Below, piece after piece: positions 44,996 to 53,820 of a DNA stretch of 64,000 nt. Location of the stretch: the NCBI GenBank assembly GCA_039816955.1, contig JBCBWU010000005.1:1-64000 (forward strand). Reading direction: 5' to 3'. Positions within the stretch are counted from its first letter, which is position 1, and every line of letters begins with the position of its first letter. The position numbers and the translations under genes are program-made. The notes beneath the pieces were generated by a model. That model ran no database searches and was not told where the DNA came from. It saw only the letters and a program-made list of their open reading frames with translations. This DNA comes from Lewinella sp039816955 (GTDB taxonomy: Bacteria; Bacteroidota; Bacteroidia; Chitinophagales; Saprospiraceae).

Positions 44996-46261
44996 ATGGT
45001 CCGATTATTTGCTATTTCGCTCACCGCCTTCTTGGTGTACAGCCTCCCGCTTGCGCTAAGCGCACAAACAGACGATGCCACAGCAATACTGCAATCAGCC
45101 TGGGAAGATGAACGTTACCAGGCCTACCAGCGCGAATTGGATTTTTTCACTGACCAAAACGCGCTAAAGATTCCACGGCTGGAAGAGCTCGAGTTTCGGA
45201 CAGAAACCCACGAGTTCAACCCACAATTACAGGAATATGCGCTGCGTCTGCAACTAAACTCCAGCCGTCAGATTAAGGTCCAAGAACGGATCAACCAGCA
45301 AGAATACAGCTTGCTCCTTATTCGCCAGGAAGCCTATCTAGAAGAACTCCTTTTCCGGCGCTACCAATTCCTCATTGATACCCGCTATCAACAACAGCAA
45401 CTCGCACTACTTGAATCGCGAATTCCAGTAATGGCGGATTGGGAGCGGGTCATACAAACACGCATCCAGGAAGATGGGGAACGCCACTACAGCGATTGGC
45501 TTGAATTGGAAGACGACCGTCTGAAACTGCAGCAACAAACGCAGCTCCTACAGCAACAGTTGCAAGCTGGGCGCCAGCAGTACACCTTCTGGACCGAGCA
45601 AGCTGCCGATCGATTGGCAGTAGGTACTTGGCCGCGACCAGGCCAACTTGAGCAGAACTGGCAAGCTTGGCAAAATGATACCCTGGCAATCCCCTTAAGC
45701 GTACAAGAACAGCAACTCACCAGTACCTTAGTTGAACTAGAATTGGCCGCTGAACAAGCCGAAGAACGAAATCGGCTCAATTTCCTGCAGCTCCGGTATC
45801 AAGGAGAAGATGAAGACCCCGTACTGCGGGAGCAGGTAACGCTAGGGGCAGGAATTACCCTGCCTTTCCGTTCGGCCAACAGTGTAAAAGAGCAATATCT
45901 GAAATTAGAACAGATTGAAGAGGAAAACCAGGAGTTGGAACGCCAACGCAGATGGCTGCAAAAGCTACAGGACGCCGAGGCCAACATGGCTATACAAGTA
46001 ATAGCTTACCAGCAACTAGAGACTGCCCTAAATGACTACGAAAGTAGATTTGGCACCGCCGCGTTACAAAGTAGAGGCATCACCCGCCCCGAAACTTATC
46101 TGCAAGCCACAATGGGCGTACTAGAGCGGCAAGAATTACTACTAGCACAGGAAAAACGACTATACGAGGCTTATTTGGATGTGCTTCTACTCTCCGGCCG
46201 TCTCATTGCTAAACCCTATCGCAACTGGCTAAGTGATCTGCAAACACCATTGCGCCAATAG
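44996..46261 (+). CDS. TolC-like outer membrane protein
   Basis: 421 residues. Signal peptide (about 1-23). The rest is mainly long amphipathic helices rich in Gln and Glu (for example LKLQQQTQLLQQQLQAGRQQ, and a coiled coil LEQIEEENQELERQRRWLQ near 295-315), the pattern of TolC/outer-membrane efflux proteins. It starts one base after the HlyD stop, so both are translated together. Likely the outer-membrane channel of the HlyD partner; family assignment rests on the helical pattern and context rather than a sharp motif. Confidence 0.75.
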   Translation: MVRLFAISLTAFLVYSLPLALSAQTDDATAILQSAWEDERYQAYQRELDFFTDQNALKIPRLEELEFRTETHEFNPQLQEYALRLQLNSSRQIKVQERINQQEYSLLLIRQEAYLEELLFRRYQFLIDTRYQQQQLALLESRIPVMADWERVIQTRIQEDGERHYSDWLELEDDRLKLQQQTQLLQQQLQAGRQQYTFWTEQAADRLAVGTWPRPGQLEQNWQAWQNDTLAIPLSVQEQQLTSTLVELELAAEQAEERNRLNFLQLRYQGEDEDPVLREQVTLGAGITLPFRSANSVKEQYLKLEQIEEENQELERQRRWLQKLQDAEANMAIQVIAYQQLETALNDYESRFGTAALQSRGITRPETYLQATMGVLERQELLLAQEKRLYEAYLDVLLLSGRLIAKPYRNWLSDLQTPLRQ

Positions 46262-46267
46262 TGCGGA

Positions 46268-47215
46268 TCAATTCCGCTGTCGCCACCATTTTAGTGCTTT
46301 GTATAGCATGGAGCGGCTCATCTGTATCCGACTGTAGGGCACTCGTTCCGCACCAAACTGTTCTCGAATAGCAGCAATAGCGGGGATCATACTGCCTTCA
46401 AAATCAAACGTCTGCAATCCTTTTTCGCGAGCGAAATCTAGCGCCTGCGCGATCAACCAAATTCCAGAGCCACTCTTCCTCAGTTCAGGATCATCACCAG
46501 ATAGGTGGTAATAGGCTGTGGTATCACTCCACATGAGGTAAGCTACCGAATGAATGCGACCAGCCTCATCCACAGCCGCAAATATTTGTCGGCGTCCACG
46601 CTGGGCCAAAGCCGCATCGTGTTGGCCAAGAGCCGAATAACTGTACGGAAGGGGCAAGCCTTGTCGCTGAAAACTCAGTTCACTCACTTGGTGAAAGGTT
46701 TGCAAATCCAGGTCGAGGCGCAACTGCAACTGTTGTTCTGCTTTGCGAATATTGCGGCGCATATTTCGGTTGATCTGGCTACGCCAATCTTCGTCCGCTC
46801 GGAGTTGAATTTGGTGAGTATGGTAGCTACTCTGTTCCCAGGTAGCTGGTAAAGACGAAACGAGAGGCTCCGCGCTAGTACTCCACTGTTGGTCTAAGCC
46901 ATCCCATTGGGGCGCGGCTGCTAAGAGTGCTTCTACCCACTCTAAGCTCGTTGTGATAGCGGCATCTGAACGGCACAAGATGCTCATATACTTGGTGAAC
47001 TGGGGCATAGTCACATAACGTAGCCCAAAACGCTTCTTCTCAAAGAACGGCCAGGCGGCACAAGGCGATCCGTCTTGCAGTAGTGTCACCGCTCTCCATA
47101 CTCCACCTTGGCATACACTGTCTAAATACCAGGGTTGGCAGCAGAGCGGCACTCCAGGTTCTACTTTACAGAAAGCCTCATAGTCAGCTCGTTCCTGACT
47201 GCAATCCCAATTCAT
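46268..47215 (-). CDS. FemAB/GNAT-like acyltransferase
   Basis: 315 residues, no signal peptide. The C-terminal half has the acetyltransferase-6 (BioF2-like/FemAB-like) features: WRSQINRNMRRNIRKAEQQL, FAAVDEAGRIHSVAYLMWSD, TAYYHLSGDDPELRKSGSGIWL and FDFEGSMIP. Such proteins transfer aminoacyl or acyl groups; the acceptor here is unknown. The ATG follows directly after the aminopeptidase stop (TAA-ATG), so the two genes form an operon. Confidence 0.8.
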   Translation of the reverse strand: MNWDCSQERADYEAFCKVEPGVPLCCQPWYLDSVCQGGVWRAVTLLQDGSPCAAWPFFEKKRFGLRYVTMPQFTKYMSILCRSDAAITTSLEWVEALLAAAPQWDGLDQQWSTSAEPLVSSLPATWEQSSYHTHQIQLRADEDWRSQINRNMRRNIRKAEQQLQLRLDLDLQTFHQVSELSFQRQGLPLPYSYSALGQHDAALAQRGRRQIFAAVDEAGRIHSVAYLMWSDTTAYYHLSGDDPELRKSGSGIWLIAQALDFAREKGLQTFDFEGSMIPAIAAIREQFGAERVPYSRIQMSRSMLYKALKWWRQRN

Positions 47216-48715
47216 TTAGGAAGGAAGGATAGAGTTGATGAACTGAATCAACAAGCGAATACCATATCCCGTAGCAGCTTTTCCTTTTGCGTAGGGCGTA
47301 TCACCAAAAGCTGTACCGGCAATATCCAGGTGCGCCCAGGAAGGGTGCTCATCCGTGAAAAACTCTAGAAATTTGGCGGCAGTGATCGCTCCGGCAATGG
47401 GCCGGCCACTGAAGTTTTTGATATCGGCAATATCCGATTTCATATCATCACCGTACTCGTCCCACAGCGGGAGGCGCCAGACGCGTTCTCCAGTTTGCTG
47501 CCCAGCTTGCTCCAGGTGATGTGCCAATTGGTCGTCTTTGCTAAACAAGGCAGCTGCCTGGTAGCCCAACGTACGTACACTAGAGCCCGTCAGTGTGGCC
47601 AAGTCAATGACAACCTGTGGTTGGTGTTCACGCACGATGTAGGATAGACCATCCGCCAAGATCAAACGACCTTCCGCATCGGTGTCAATGATTTCGATCG
47701 TTTTGCCACTGTAGGTACCAATCACATCACTGGGCTTTACTGCTTGTGCGTCCACCGAATTGTCAGTTGATGGAACTACCGCAACCAGGTGCACTGGCAA
47801 TTTAAGCCGAGCAGTAGCCTCCATGGTGCCCAGTACTGCTGCGGCACCGCCCATGTCACTCTTCATGTAGTGCATGTTATTGGAGGGCTTTAGGGAAAGA
47901 CCGCCCGTATCGAAGGTGACGCCTTTTCCTACCAGGCCAATCTTGGGCAGGCGACCATTGGCATCCGGTTCTCCTTTGTATTCCAGTACAATCAAAACCG
48001 GTGGCTCCGGACTACCCTGGTTGACGGCCAAGAGGCCACCCATCCCCGCCGCAGTAATCTCATCCTTATTCCAAATCTTGGCAGAATAGCCGTATTCTTT
48101 TGCGGAAGCAACCGCCCAATCTGCTAATTGCTGCGGATGTTTATGATTAGCAGGAGCATTCACCAGCCCCATGATTTCCGTTTGCGCCTTGGCGATGATC
48201 TGTGCCCGGTCCGCAGCGGCTTGCAAGGCGTTAAGGTCTGCCTCCGCACTCACGATCGTAAGTTTGAAATCTTCACCGTATACGGTAGCGGGGTCACCAT
48301 TAGCGGTCTTATGTTGACCAATCTGATAGCTGCCTTGCCATAAGCCATTCACCGCAGCTTCGCATACTGGTGACAATTGTTCTTGAGCGATCAGTTCGAT
48401 GTATAGTACGGTATTGCTCCGAAGTGCCCGTTGGTGCTTGCTGGCCAAGTGCTGAAAGGCCTGTAGCAGTTTACCAAAAGCCAAATCCGAACCCAAACCT
48501 AAAAGGATCAAATCTGCCTCAGGAGCAGGGAGTACCAGCACTTCTTTATGCTTTGCGGTAAAGCAGTGTTGCAATTTTGCAGTGCTGAGGCCCGATAGTT
48601 GAGCGATGTGTTCCCAATGCGCATTTTCTACTTCAGAATTAGCTTGCTGGGCTACTGGAAGCAGGATAATCTGGTTGGTGTTCGTTGGTAGCTGTTGCTG
48701 AAAGTGTGTGGTCAT
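47216..48715 (-). CDS. pepA: Leucyl aminopeptidase (M17)
   Basis: 499 residues, two-metal cytosolic aminopeptidase that removes N-terminal residues. The C-terminal catalytic domain contains VGKGVTFDTGG (Lys264 and Asp269), MKSDMGGAAAV, and the family signature IDTDAEGRLILAD (Asp346, Glu348, Arg350), all metal or catalytic residues of the M17 family. The N-terminal domain is less conserved. Translationally coupled to the acyltransferase gene downstream. Confidence 0.93.
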   Translation of the reverse strand: MTTHFQQQLPTNTNQIILLPVAQQANSEVENAHWEHIAQLSGLSTAKLQHCFTAKHKEVLVLPAPEADLILLGLGSDLAFGKLLQAFQHLASKHQRALRSNTVLYIELIAQEQLSPVCEAAVNGLWQGSYQIGQHKTANGDPATVYGEDFKLTIVSAEADLNALQAAADRAQIIAKAQTEIMGLVNAPANHKHPQQLADWAVASAKEYGYSAKIWNKDEITAAGMGGLLAVNQGSPEPPVLIVLEYKGEPDANGRLPKIGLVGKGVTFDTGGLSLKPSNNMHYMKSDMGGAAAVLGTMEATARLKLPVHLVAVVPSTDNSVDAQAVKPSDVIGTYSGKTIEIIDTDAEGRLILADGLSYIVREHQPQVVIDLATLTGSSVRTLGYQAAALFSKDDQLAHHLEQAGQQTGERVWRLPLWDEYGDDMKSDIADIKNFSGRPIAGAITAAKFLEFFTDEHPSWAHLDIAGTAFGDTPYAKGKAATGYGIRLLIQFINSILPS

Positions 48716-48739
48716 GTTTTGTTTTTTGGGATTTTAGGC

Positions 48740-49861
48740 CTAGTGCTGAGCCGTAGAATTAGGATAAAACAACCAAGTCAATGCTGCGGGAAACTCCTGC
48801 CCCCAGCGTGCTTCGTTATGCTCTCCATCGGGATCCACTGAAAGATTAAATTCGGCCTGATGATGTTTTGCTTTGCGTTCAATGGCTCTTTTTAAACGCT
48901 CTAAGTTCGGAACCATTGTAGCACTTTCCTTTCTCCCTCCATAAAGATATACGCGCCCCGTGTACGGCCGCGCAAAATTGAGCAGTTGAAAAGGAATATT
49001 AGGGGTCACCCAAAGCGAGGGTGAAAAGATCATCAAACGTTGAAACACCTCCGGATACATCATACCCGCGTAGATACTGATCAGTCCGCCCATAGAGCTT
49101 CCGCCGATACCGGTGTGTTCGCCGCCAGTAAGGGTGCGGTATTTTTGGTCGATATAAGGCTTGAGTACATCGACCATGAAACGAACGTAAGACCTGCCCT
49201 GCCCTTTCCCAAACTGGGTAGTGGCCGTCGTGGGGGTAAACTCCACAATTCGCTTATCCATAGCGTGGTCAATCGCTACAATGATGACATCACCGAGTCC
49301 TTGCGACTGCAGCTGTGCCAGACGCTTATCTACCGCCCAGTTGCCGTAAGGTGCATAATCATCAAAGAGATTCTGCCCGTCTTGCAGGTATAAGACTGGA
49401 TACTGTCGATCTGAGTCATGGTAATTGTAGGGCAGCAGTGCAGCAATCCGCCGGGTGCGAATAGTCTCTGGCAAGGCGATATCATCACCAATTACGTCGA
49501 TAATGGGTAAATAATGATTGGGGTAGCTAAAGCTATCCTGTTTCCAACGCTCTACCCGATCTACGGCACGCCCTTGGCTGCGTTGCACTCGACGATTGGG
49601 CCGATCATTACCATCATTCCCCAACTCAACGTGGTCCCAATTTCCGCGAGCATATTTGTATTCCAATATTTCGGGTAAATCCTCCAGTCGCAGGATAAGC
49701 TGGTAAGCTCCTGGACGAGTTGGCTCCATTCGATAAGCAGCATCAGCAACCCGCCACTGATTGAAATTACCTACTACGTAGATGTTGTGTTCCTCCTTCG
49801 TAGCAGTATGCAATTCAAGTGTAAAAGTCGATGCAGAAGTCGCTGGTTCGCTGCTTGACAT
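48740..49861 (-). CDS. Esterase with N-terminal carbohydrate-binding-like (E-set) domain
   Basis: 373 residues from ATG 49861. N-terminal CBM48/glycogen-binding-like Ig domain (HNIYVVGNFNQWRVADAAYRM, LEYKYARGNWDHVELGNDG), then an esterase-D-type alpha/beta hydrolase (YPVLYLQDGQNLFDDYAP, nucleophile in GIGGSSMGGLIS, late DPDGEHNEARW with the His). The upstream extension to 50014 is out of character and would run into the divergent cytochrome gene. No signal peptide is evident, so it may be cytosolic. The substrate is unknown; siderophore or polyol esters are possible by family. Confidence 0.8.
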   Translation of the reverse strand: MSSSEPATSASTFTLELHTATKEEHNIYVVGNFNQWRVADAAYRMEPTRPGAYQLILRLEDLPEILEYKYARGNWDHVELGNDGNDRPNRRVQRSQGRAVDRVERWKQDSFSYPNHYLPIIDVIGDDIALPETIRTRRIAALLPYNYHDSDRQYPVLYLQDGQNLFDDYAPYGNWAVDKRLAQLQSQGLGDVIIVAIDHAMDKRIVEFTPTTATTQFGKGQGRSYVRFMVDVLKPYIDQKYRTLTGGEHTGIGGSSMGGLISIYAGMMYPEVFQRLMIFSPSLWVTPNIPFQLLNFARPYTGRVYLYGGRKESATMVPNLERLKRAIERKAKHHQAEFNLSVDPDGEHNEARWGQEFPAALTWLFYPNSTAQH

Positions 49862-49952
49862 ATCTGGTTTTCGTAAAGTCCGTAAAGATACGGTTTTCGA
49901 TAATGTGTAGTAGCATCTCTGCCTGAAAGGGCGTATTTTTATAGAAAAAGCG

Positions 49953-50456
49953 ATGCTCCGATACCTCTCTCCTATTTTACAACTGTTTCTATTCCTATTA
50001 ACCCTTTTATTCACATTTGTTTGTTACCAGGAATGGGTAAATTCTGAGCCCCTTATCGGTGGAGCATGGTGCGGTACGGTAAGCTCAACAGCGTACGTCC
50101 CCGAAGGCTTATCAGAAGAATATGAGCTGGGAAAATCCATCTTTCGCAACAACTGCGCCGCCTGCCATGCTGGTGATATGAAAACAAATCTTGCTGGTCC
50201 AGCTTTAGGTGGTACTCTCGAACGCTGGGAAGCTCACGGCGGGCAGGAGGCGTTGCACGCCTGGATACGTAATTCTCAGCAGATGATACAAGAAGGTGAA
50301 AACTTGCGGGCGCAGCAACTGTGGGAAGAATGGGGACCAACTATAATGAACACTTTCATCAATCTTACGGATGAAGAATTAGCGGCTGTTATGCTTTATG
50401 TGGAAGCAATATACTCAGATGGTGGTGCTTACATTTCCAGTAACTCCTTAGAGTAA
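49953..50456 (+). CDS. Mono-haem c-type cytochrome
   Basis: 167 residues. One N-terminal membrane segment (about 4-24), then a cytochrome c domain with the haem motif C68-A-A-C71-H72 and a likely axial Met132 (PTIMNTF), followed by LTDEELAAVMLYVEAIY, typical of class I cytochromes c. Membrane-anchored periplasmic electron carrier; its partner oxidase or reductase is not in the window. Its maturation would need the ccmE/ccmF genes at 3.2-6.6 kb. Confidence 0.88.
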   Translation: MLRYLSPILQLFLFLLTLLFTFVCYQEWVNSEPLIGGAWCGTVSSTAYVPEGLSEEYELGKSIFRNNCAACHAGDMKTNLAGPALGGTLERWEAHGGQEALHAWIRNSQQMIQEGENLRAQQLWEEWGPTIMNTFINLTDEELAAVMLYVEAIYSDGGAYISSNSLE

Positions 50457-50887
50457 AAGCAGGCTAGAGCAGTAAGTAATCGTACACATTATTGGCTTCA
50501 CGGGATTCATTCTGCCGTCGATCTCTACTTTGAGTTGTGTGCTGGCACCTATGGGGGCTCCGCCAGCCTCTCCTAAGGTCGAGTCGGCGTCGGGCTATTC
50601 GGGGTATTCCCCTGCTATCCCTAGCCCTTGCGCCGTCCCGGCGCCGGGCTCCTGCCAGGGCAGTCGCGCGATTGACCTTTCAAAATTCGTTCTGCTTACA
50701 ATTTTTACAGCGGAATGAATTCCACAAAACCACAAATAGAACGCATCAGCACTCATCGTAGAATCAGCTATTGCCTTAAAGATTAACACCCCTCCAGGGA
50801 CTTTTTCCACCTACCCAATTCAAAACTCAGCAATAAACCCTATTCTTGTGTTACTAATGAAAACCTTCGCCAAACTGCCACCGCCAA
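50457..50887. other. Intergenic region holding a GC-rich inverted-repeat element
   Basis: 431 bases without a gene between the cytochrome and lgt. Most of it is the element described at 50502-50723; the remainder is unremarkable AT-rich sequence before lgt. Confidence 0.5.
50502..50723. mobile_element. Putative MITE/repeat element with GC-rich core, 222 bp
   Basis: Imperfect terminal inverted repeats: GGGATTCATTCTGCCGT at 50502-50518 and ACAGCGGAATGAATTCC at 50707-50723 (14 of 17 pair). The motif AATTCGTTCTGCT recurs internally near 50686-50698 and can pair with the right end. The core is distinctly more GC-rich than its surroundings and contains the palindromes GGGGTATTCCCC and CCCGGCGCCGGG. 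No ORF of note. Mobility is inferred from the build only. Confidence 0.5.
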
Positions 50888-52072
50888 ATGTATCCTGATC
50901 TCTCTTACGTCTTCCACGATCTCTTCGGTACGACCCCAGACAACTGGCTAAGCATTTTCAAGACCTTCGGCCTATTGGTTGCACTGGCCGTTCTATCTGC
51001 AGCCTACTTACTACGGCTTGAACTGAAACGGCGTGCAGACATCGGACAATTTTCCGGCAGCAAAGCCAAGGTGATTAGCAATGCGCCTTTTACAGTACAG
51101 GACTATGTACTGAATGGCCTCTTCGGCTTTATCGTGGGCTTCAAATTGCTCTATGTCACTCAGCATTTGGCGGAAATGCAGGCTGATCCTTCGGCTGTAG
51201 TACTATCAACGAAAGGAAACTGGTTGGGAGGCATACTAGGTGCGGGTCTCCTTACGGCTTACTACTATTACATTGATCACGGCAGAAAAAGCGACGGCCC
51301 GGAAGAAGTAATCAAAGACATCTTCCCACACGACCGTATCATGGATATCTCTACGGTAGCCGTTATCTCTGGCGTAATAGGCGCCAAACTATTTACCGTA
51401 ATCGAACAACCAGAGGCCTTTTTTGCCGACCCTATGGGGCAGCTACTTTCAGGCGATGGCTGGACCATCTACGGCGGGCTCATTGGTGGTTTTATTGGCA
51501 CCTACATTTACCTTCGGCGTAAGAATATAGAGATACTTCCGGTACTAGACGCGGTAGCTCCTGCCCTTATCGTTTCCTACGGCGTGGGCCGCATGGGTTG
51601 CCACTTTTCTGGTGACGGTGACTGGGGTATTCCCGCTGGCCCTCAACCCGACTGGTGGTTCTTACCCGACTGGCTCTGGGCACAGGACTATCCACGTAAT
51701 GTGCTCAACCGGGGTGTAGAAATGGCCGAATGTGTAGGTAGATATTGCAGCCACCTCCCTGATCCAGTATACCCTACCTCCGTTTACGAAACAACCATGG
51801 CCTTTACTATTGGATTGATCCTGTGGAGCCTGCGCAAGCGGGTAACGCCCTGGCCAGGCCTACTCTTCACCATCTACCTAATTTTCAATGGTATTGAGCG
51901 CTACTTCATTGAAGGGATTCGGGTCAATGACCGGCACGAAGTACTGGGCGGCTTTACGCAAGCAGAATTCATTGCTTTAATCCTGACCGCCATTGGTGTG
52001 GTTTGGACGTTGTGGTTACTGCTGGGAAAGAAGAATAAAGCAAACGGGGAGACCGCTAAGTATTCGGACTAA
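50888..52072 (+). CDS. lgt: Prolipoprotein diacylglyceryl transferase
   Basis: 394 residues, about seven TM helices. Transfers diacylglycerol to the lipobox Cys of prolipoproteins, the first step for the many lipoproteins in this window. The Lgt signature region reads GRMGCHFSGDGDWG, and YPTSVYE corresponds to the HPxQLYE segment; GIERYFIEGIRVNDR is the third conserved block. It is longer than E. coli Lgt (about 290) through an N-terminal extension and a Trp/Pro-rich periplasmic insertion (QPDWWFLPDWLW). Bacteroidota Lgt proteins are often this long. Confidence 0.9.
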   Translation: MYPDLSYVFHDLFGTTPDNWLSIFKTFGLLVALAVLSAAYLLRLELKRRADIGQFSGSKAKVISNAPFTVQDYVLNGLFGFIVGFKLLYVTQHLAEMQADPSAVVLSTKGNWLGGILGAGLLTAYYYYIDHGRKSDGPEEVIKDIFPHDRIMDISTVAVISGVIGAKLFTVIEQPEAFFADPMGQLLSGDGWTIYGGLIGGFIGTYIYLRRKNIEILPVLDAVAPALIVSYGVGRMGCHFSGDGDWGIPAGPQPDWWFLPDWLWAQDYPRNVLNRGVEMAECVGRYCSHLPDPVYPTSVYETTMAFTIGLILWSLRKRVTPWPGLLFTIYLIFNGIERYFIEGIRVNDRHEVLGGFTQAEFIALILTAIGVVWTLWLLLGKKNKANGETAKYSD

Positions 52073-52077
52073 AATTC

Positions 52078-53205
52078 CTAATGGTCAATTACTGACGTCA
52101 AGGCTTCCTCCACTACATCCGTTGCTTTGTCCCAGCTGAATTGTTGGGTCTGTACAAAACCTCGCTCAATGAGTTGAGCACGTAGTTCTGGCTCATCGTA
52201 GATTCGTTGCATGGCTGCTGCGATAGCTTCCTGGCTTTTCGGGTCAACCAGCAAGGCTGCATCACCCGCCACCTCGGGCATGGAGCTGACATTAGAAGTG
52301 ATAACAGGCACACCAGCCTGCATAGCCTCAATGATGGGTACCCCAAAACCTTCAAACAAGGAGACGTAAGTCTGAGCTAGGGCAGCGGCTGTAAGCTGTG
52401 GCAGATCCTCATCGGAGATGTAACCCAAAAATTCAATATCGTCCTTAGCAGTGATCTGTTCGTAGGCCTCTCTAATTCCACCACTCTGCCAGGCAAAGCG
52501 CCCACCGATAAGCAGTTTCACGGCTGTTCCACTCTGCGCCTTAAATAGATCAAAGGCCTGCATCAGACCGATGATATTCTTGCGGGGATGCAACGCGCCC
52601 AAATAGAAGAAGTAGTCCTGGCCATCGGCATACCTTTCCTTTACCTTTTGCTTCTCATCATCAGACAAAGGGACAAAAGCAGGATGAGCCGCATTACAGG
52701 CTACTTGAATTTGGTCGAGGCCAATACCGTATTGGGCATTAATGTCCCGACGGCAAAAATCCGAGACGGTGACCAGCGCTTCTGCCCGGCGCAAATAACG
52801 CGGCACATAGTACTGATAATACCAGCGGGCAGCCAGCGGTACCTGTTCGGGGTAATGCGCGTGGGCAATGTCGTGAGTCACCATGAGCGTAGGCACTTGC
52901 GTTCTAAGCGAACAGTAGTTGTCCATACTTAGAAAAACATCCACTTTTTCGCGGCGCAGGATACGGGGAACGGCCCACTCAAACCACAAGTACCATAGCA
53001 CTGGATGGCGGCTTGGCGGCTGCACTATTAAAGGCTTCACATTAGATCCGTACAGAAAGCGCTGATCAAAGGGGCGGTCGAAGAGGAACAGGAATTCGTG
53101 CTCGGGATGACGCTCCACTAGGCGGCGAAGCACCTCATGCTTGAACCGTCCAATACCCTCCAGGCGGTTGGCTAATAACAAGCGGGTGTTCACGGCAATT
53201 CGCAT
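52078..53205 (-). CDS. Glycosyltransferase family 4
   Basis: 375 residues, GT-B fold, cytosolic. N-terminal VNTRLLLANRLEGIGRF (acceptor side), HDIAHAHYPEQVP, then the C-terminal nucleotide-sugar-binding half with YFFYLGALHPRKNI, and the GT4 motif SLFEGFGVPIIEAMQAGVPVI containing the conserved EX7E pattern. Transfers a sugar from a nucleotide donor to a lipid or polysaccharide; donor unknown. Single gene here rather than part of a polysaccharide cluster. Confidence 0.9.
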   Translation of the reverse strand: MRIAVNTRLLLANRLEGIGRFKHEVLRRLVERHPEHEFLFLFDRPFDQRFLYGSNVKPLIVQPPSRHPVLWYLWFEWAVPRILRREKVDVFLSMDNYCSLRTQVPTLMVTHDIAHAHYPEQVPLAARWYYQYYVPRYLRRAEALVTVSDFCRRDINAQYGIGLDQIQVACNAAHPAFVPLSDDEKQKVKERYADGQDYFFYLGALHPRKNIIGLMQAFDLFKAQSGTAVKLLIGGRFAWQSGGIREAYEQITAKDDIEFLGYISDEDLPQLTAAALAQTYVSLFEGFGVPIIEAMQAGVPVITSNVSSMPEVAGDAALLVDPKSQEAIAAAMQRIYDEPELRAQLIERGFVQTQQFSWDKATDVVEEALTSVIDH

Positions 53206-53241
53206 GTCGCGAAGATAACCAATAATTACAGCGGCACCCCA

Positions 53242-53670
53242 TTAGCGGAAGTAGCATTCCAGCCAGTCTAGAAACGCCTGGCGGCGGCTATTAGAGACGG
53301 TCAAACTAACCTTACCTTCCAACACCACATAGCCTCCTTTTCCACGAACGTAGCGTTCCAGGTAATCGAAATTAATGATATACGAGCGGTGAATCCGCAC
53401 AAAACGATGAGGAGCCGATAGGCGGCTCTGCATATCCTGTAGGGTACGGCAAACTAGTAGCCGGTCCCCATCCTGGAAGTGCAGAAAAGTGTAATTGCCC
53501 GCGGCTTCGAGATATACGATATTTTCGATTCGCTCAAACCTTAGTCCATCCGTAATAGGCAAAGCAATTTTTGCGGAGGTTGGCGGTAGTGGTAGTGCAC
53601 GATTAGTTGCAGGTAGTACTGTTTGTTTTCCGGAGATTGCAGTCATGGCACGTTGTTTTTTGTTTTGCAT
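53242..53670 (-). CDS. Stand-alone LytTR DNA-binding protein
   Basis: 142 residues with only a LytTR domain (about 40-140): RFERIENIVYLEAAGNYTFLH, VCRTLQDMQSRL and FVRIHRSYIINFDYLERY. No receiver domain, so it is regulated otherwise or by partner proteins. The first 35 residues are basic and Pro-rich. A second ATG at 53646 is possible. It is divergent from the helical-repeat gene at 53821; a link between the two is only positional. Confidence 0.85.
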   Translation of the reverse strand: MQNKKQRAMTAISGKQTVLPATNRALPLPPTSAKIALPITDGLRFERIENIVYLEAAGNYTFLHFQDGDRLLVCRTLQDMQSRLSAPHRFVRIHRSYIINFDYLERYVRGKGGYVVLEGKVSLTVSNSRRQAFLDWLECYFR

Positions 53671-53820
53671 ATTAGCTGTGAATTCAAGCTAAAACAACCC
53701 AAATAGCAATCAAAAGTCAGGTTCTTGATTTTACTAAAAAATACCTGATGTCTGGTTTATTACTCACTCATTACCTAATTTTAAGACCGCAAGCAAATCC
53801 GTAATCGTCTAAATAATAGT

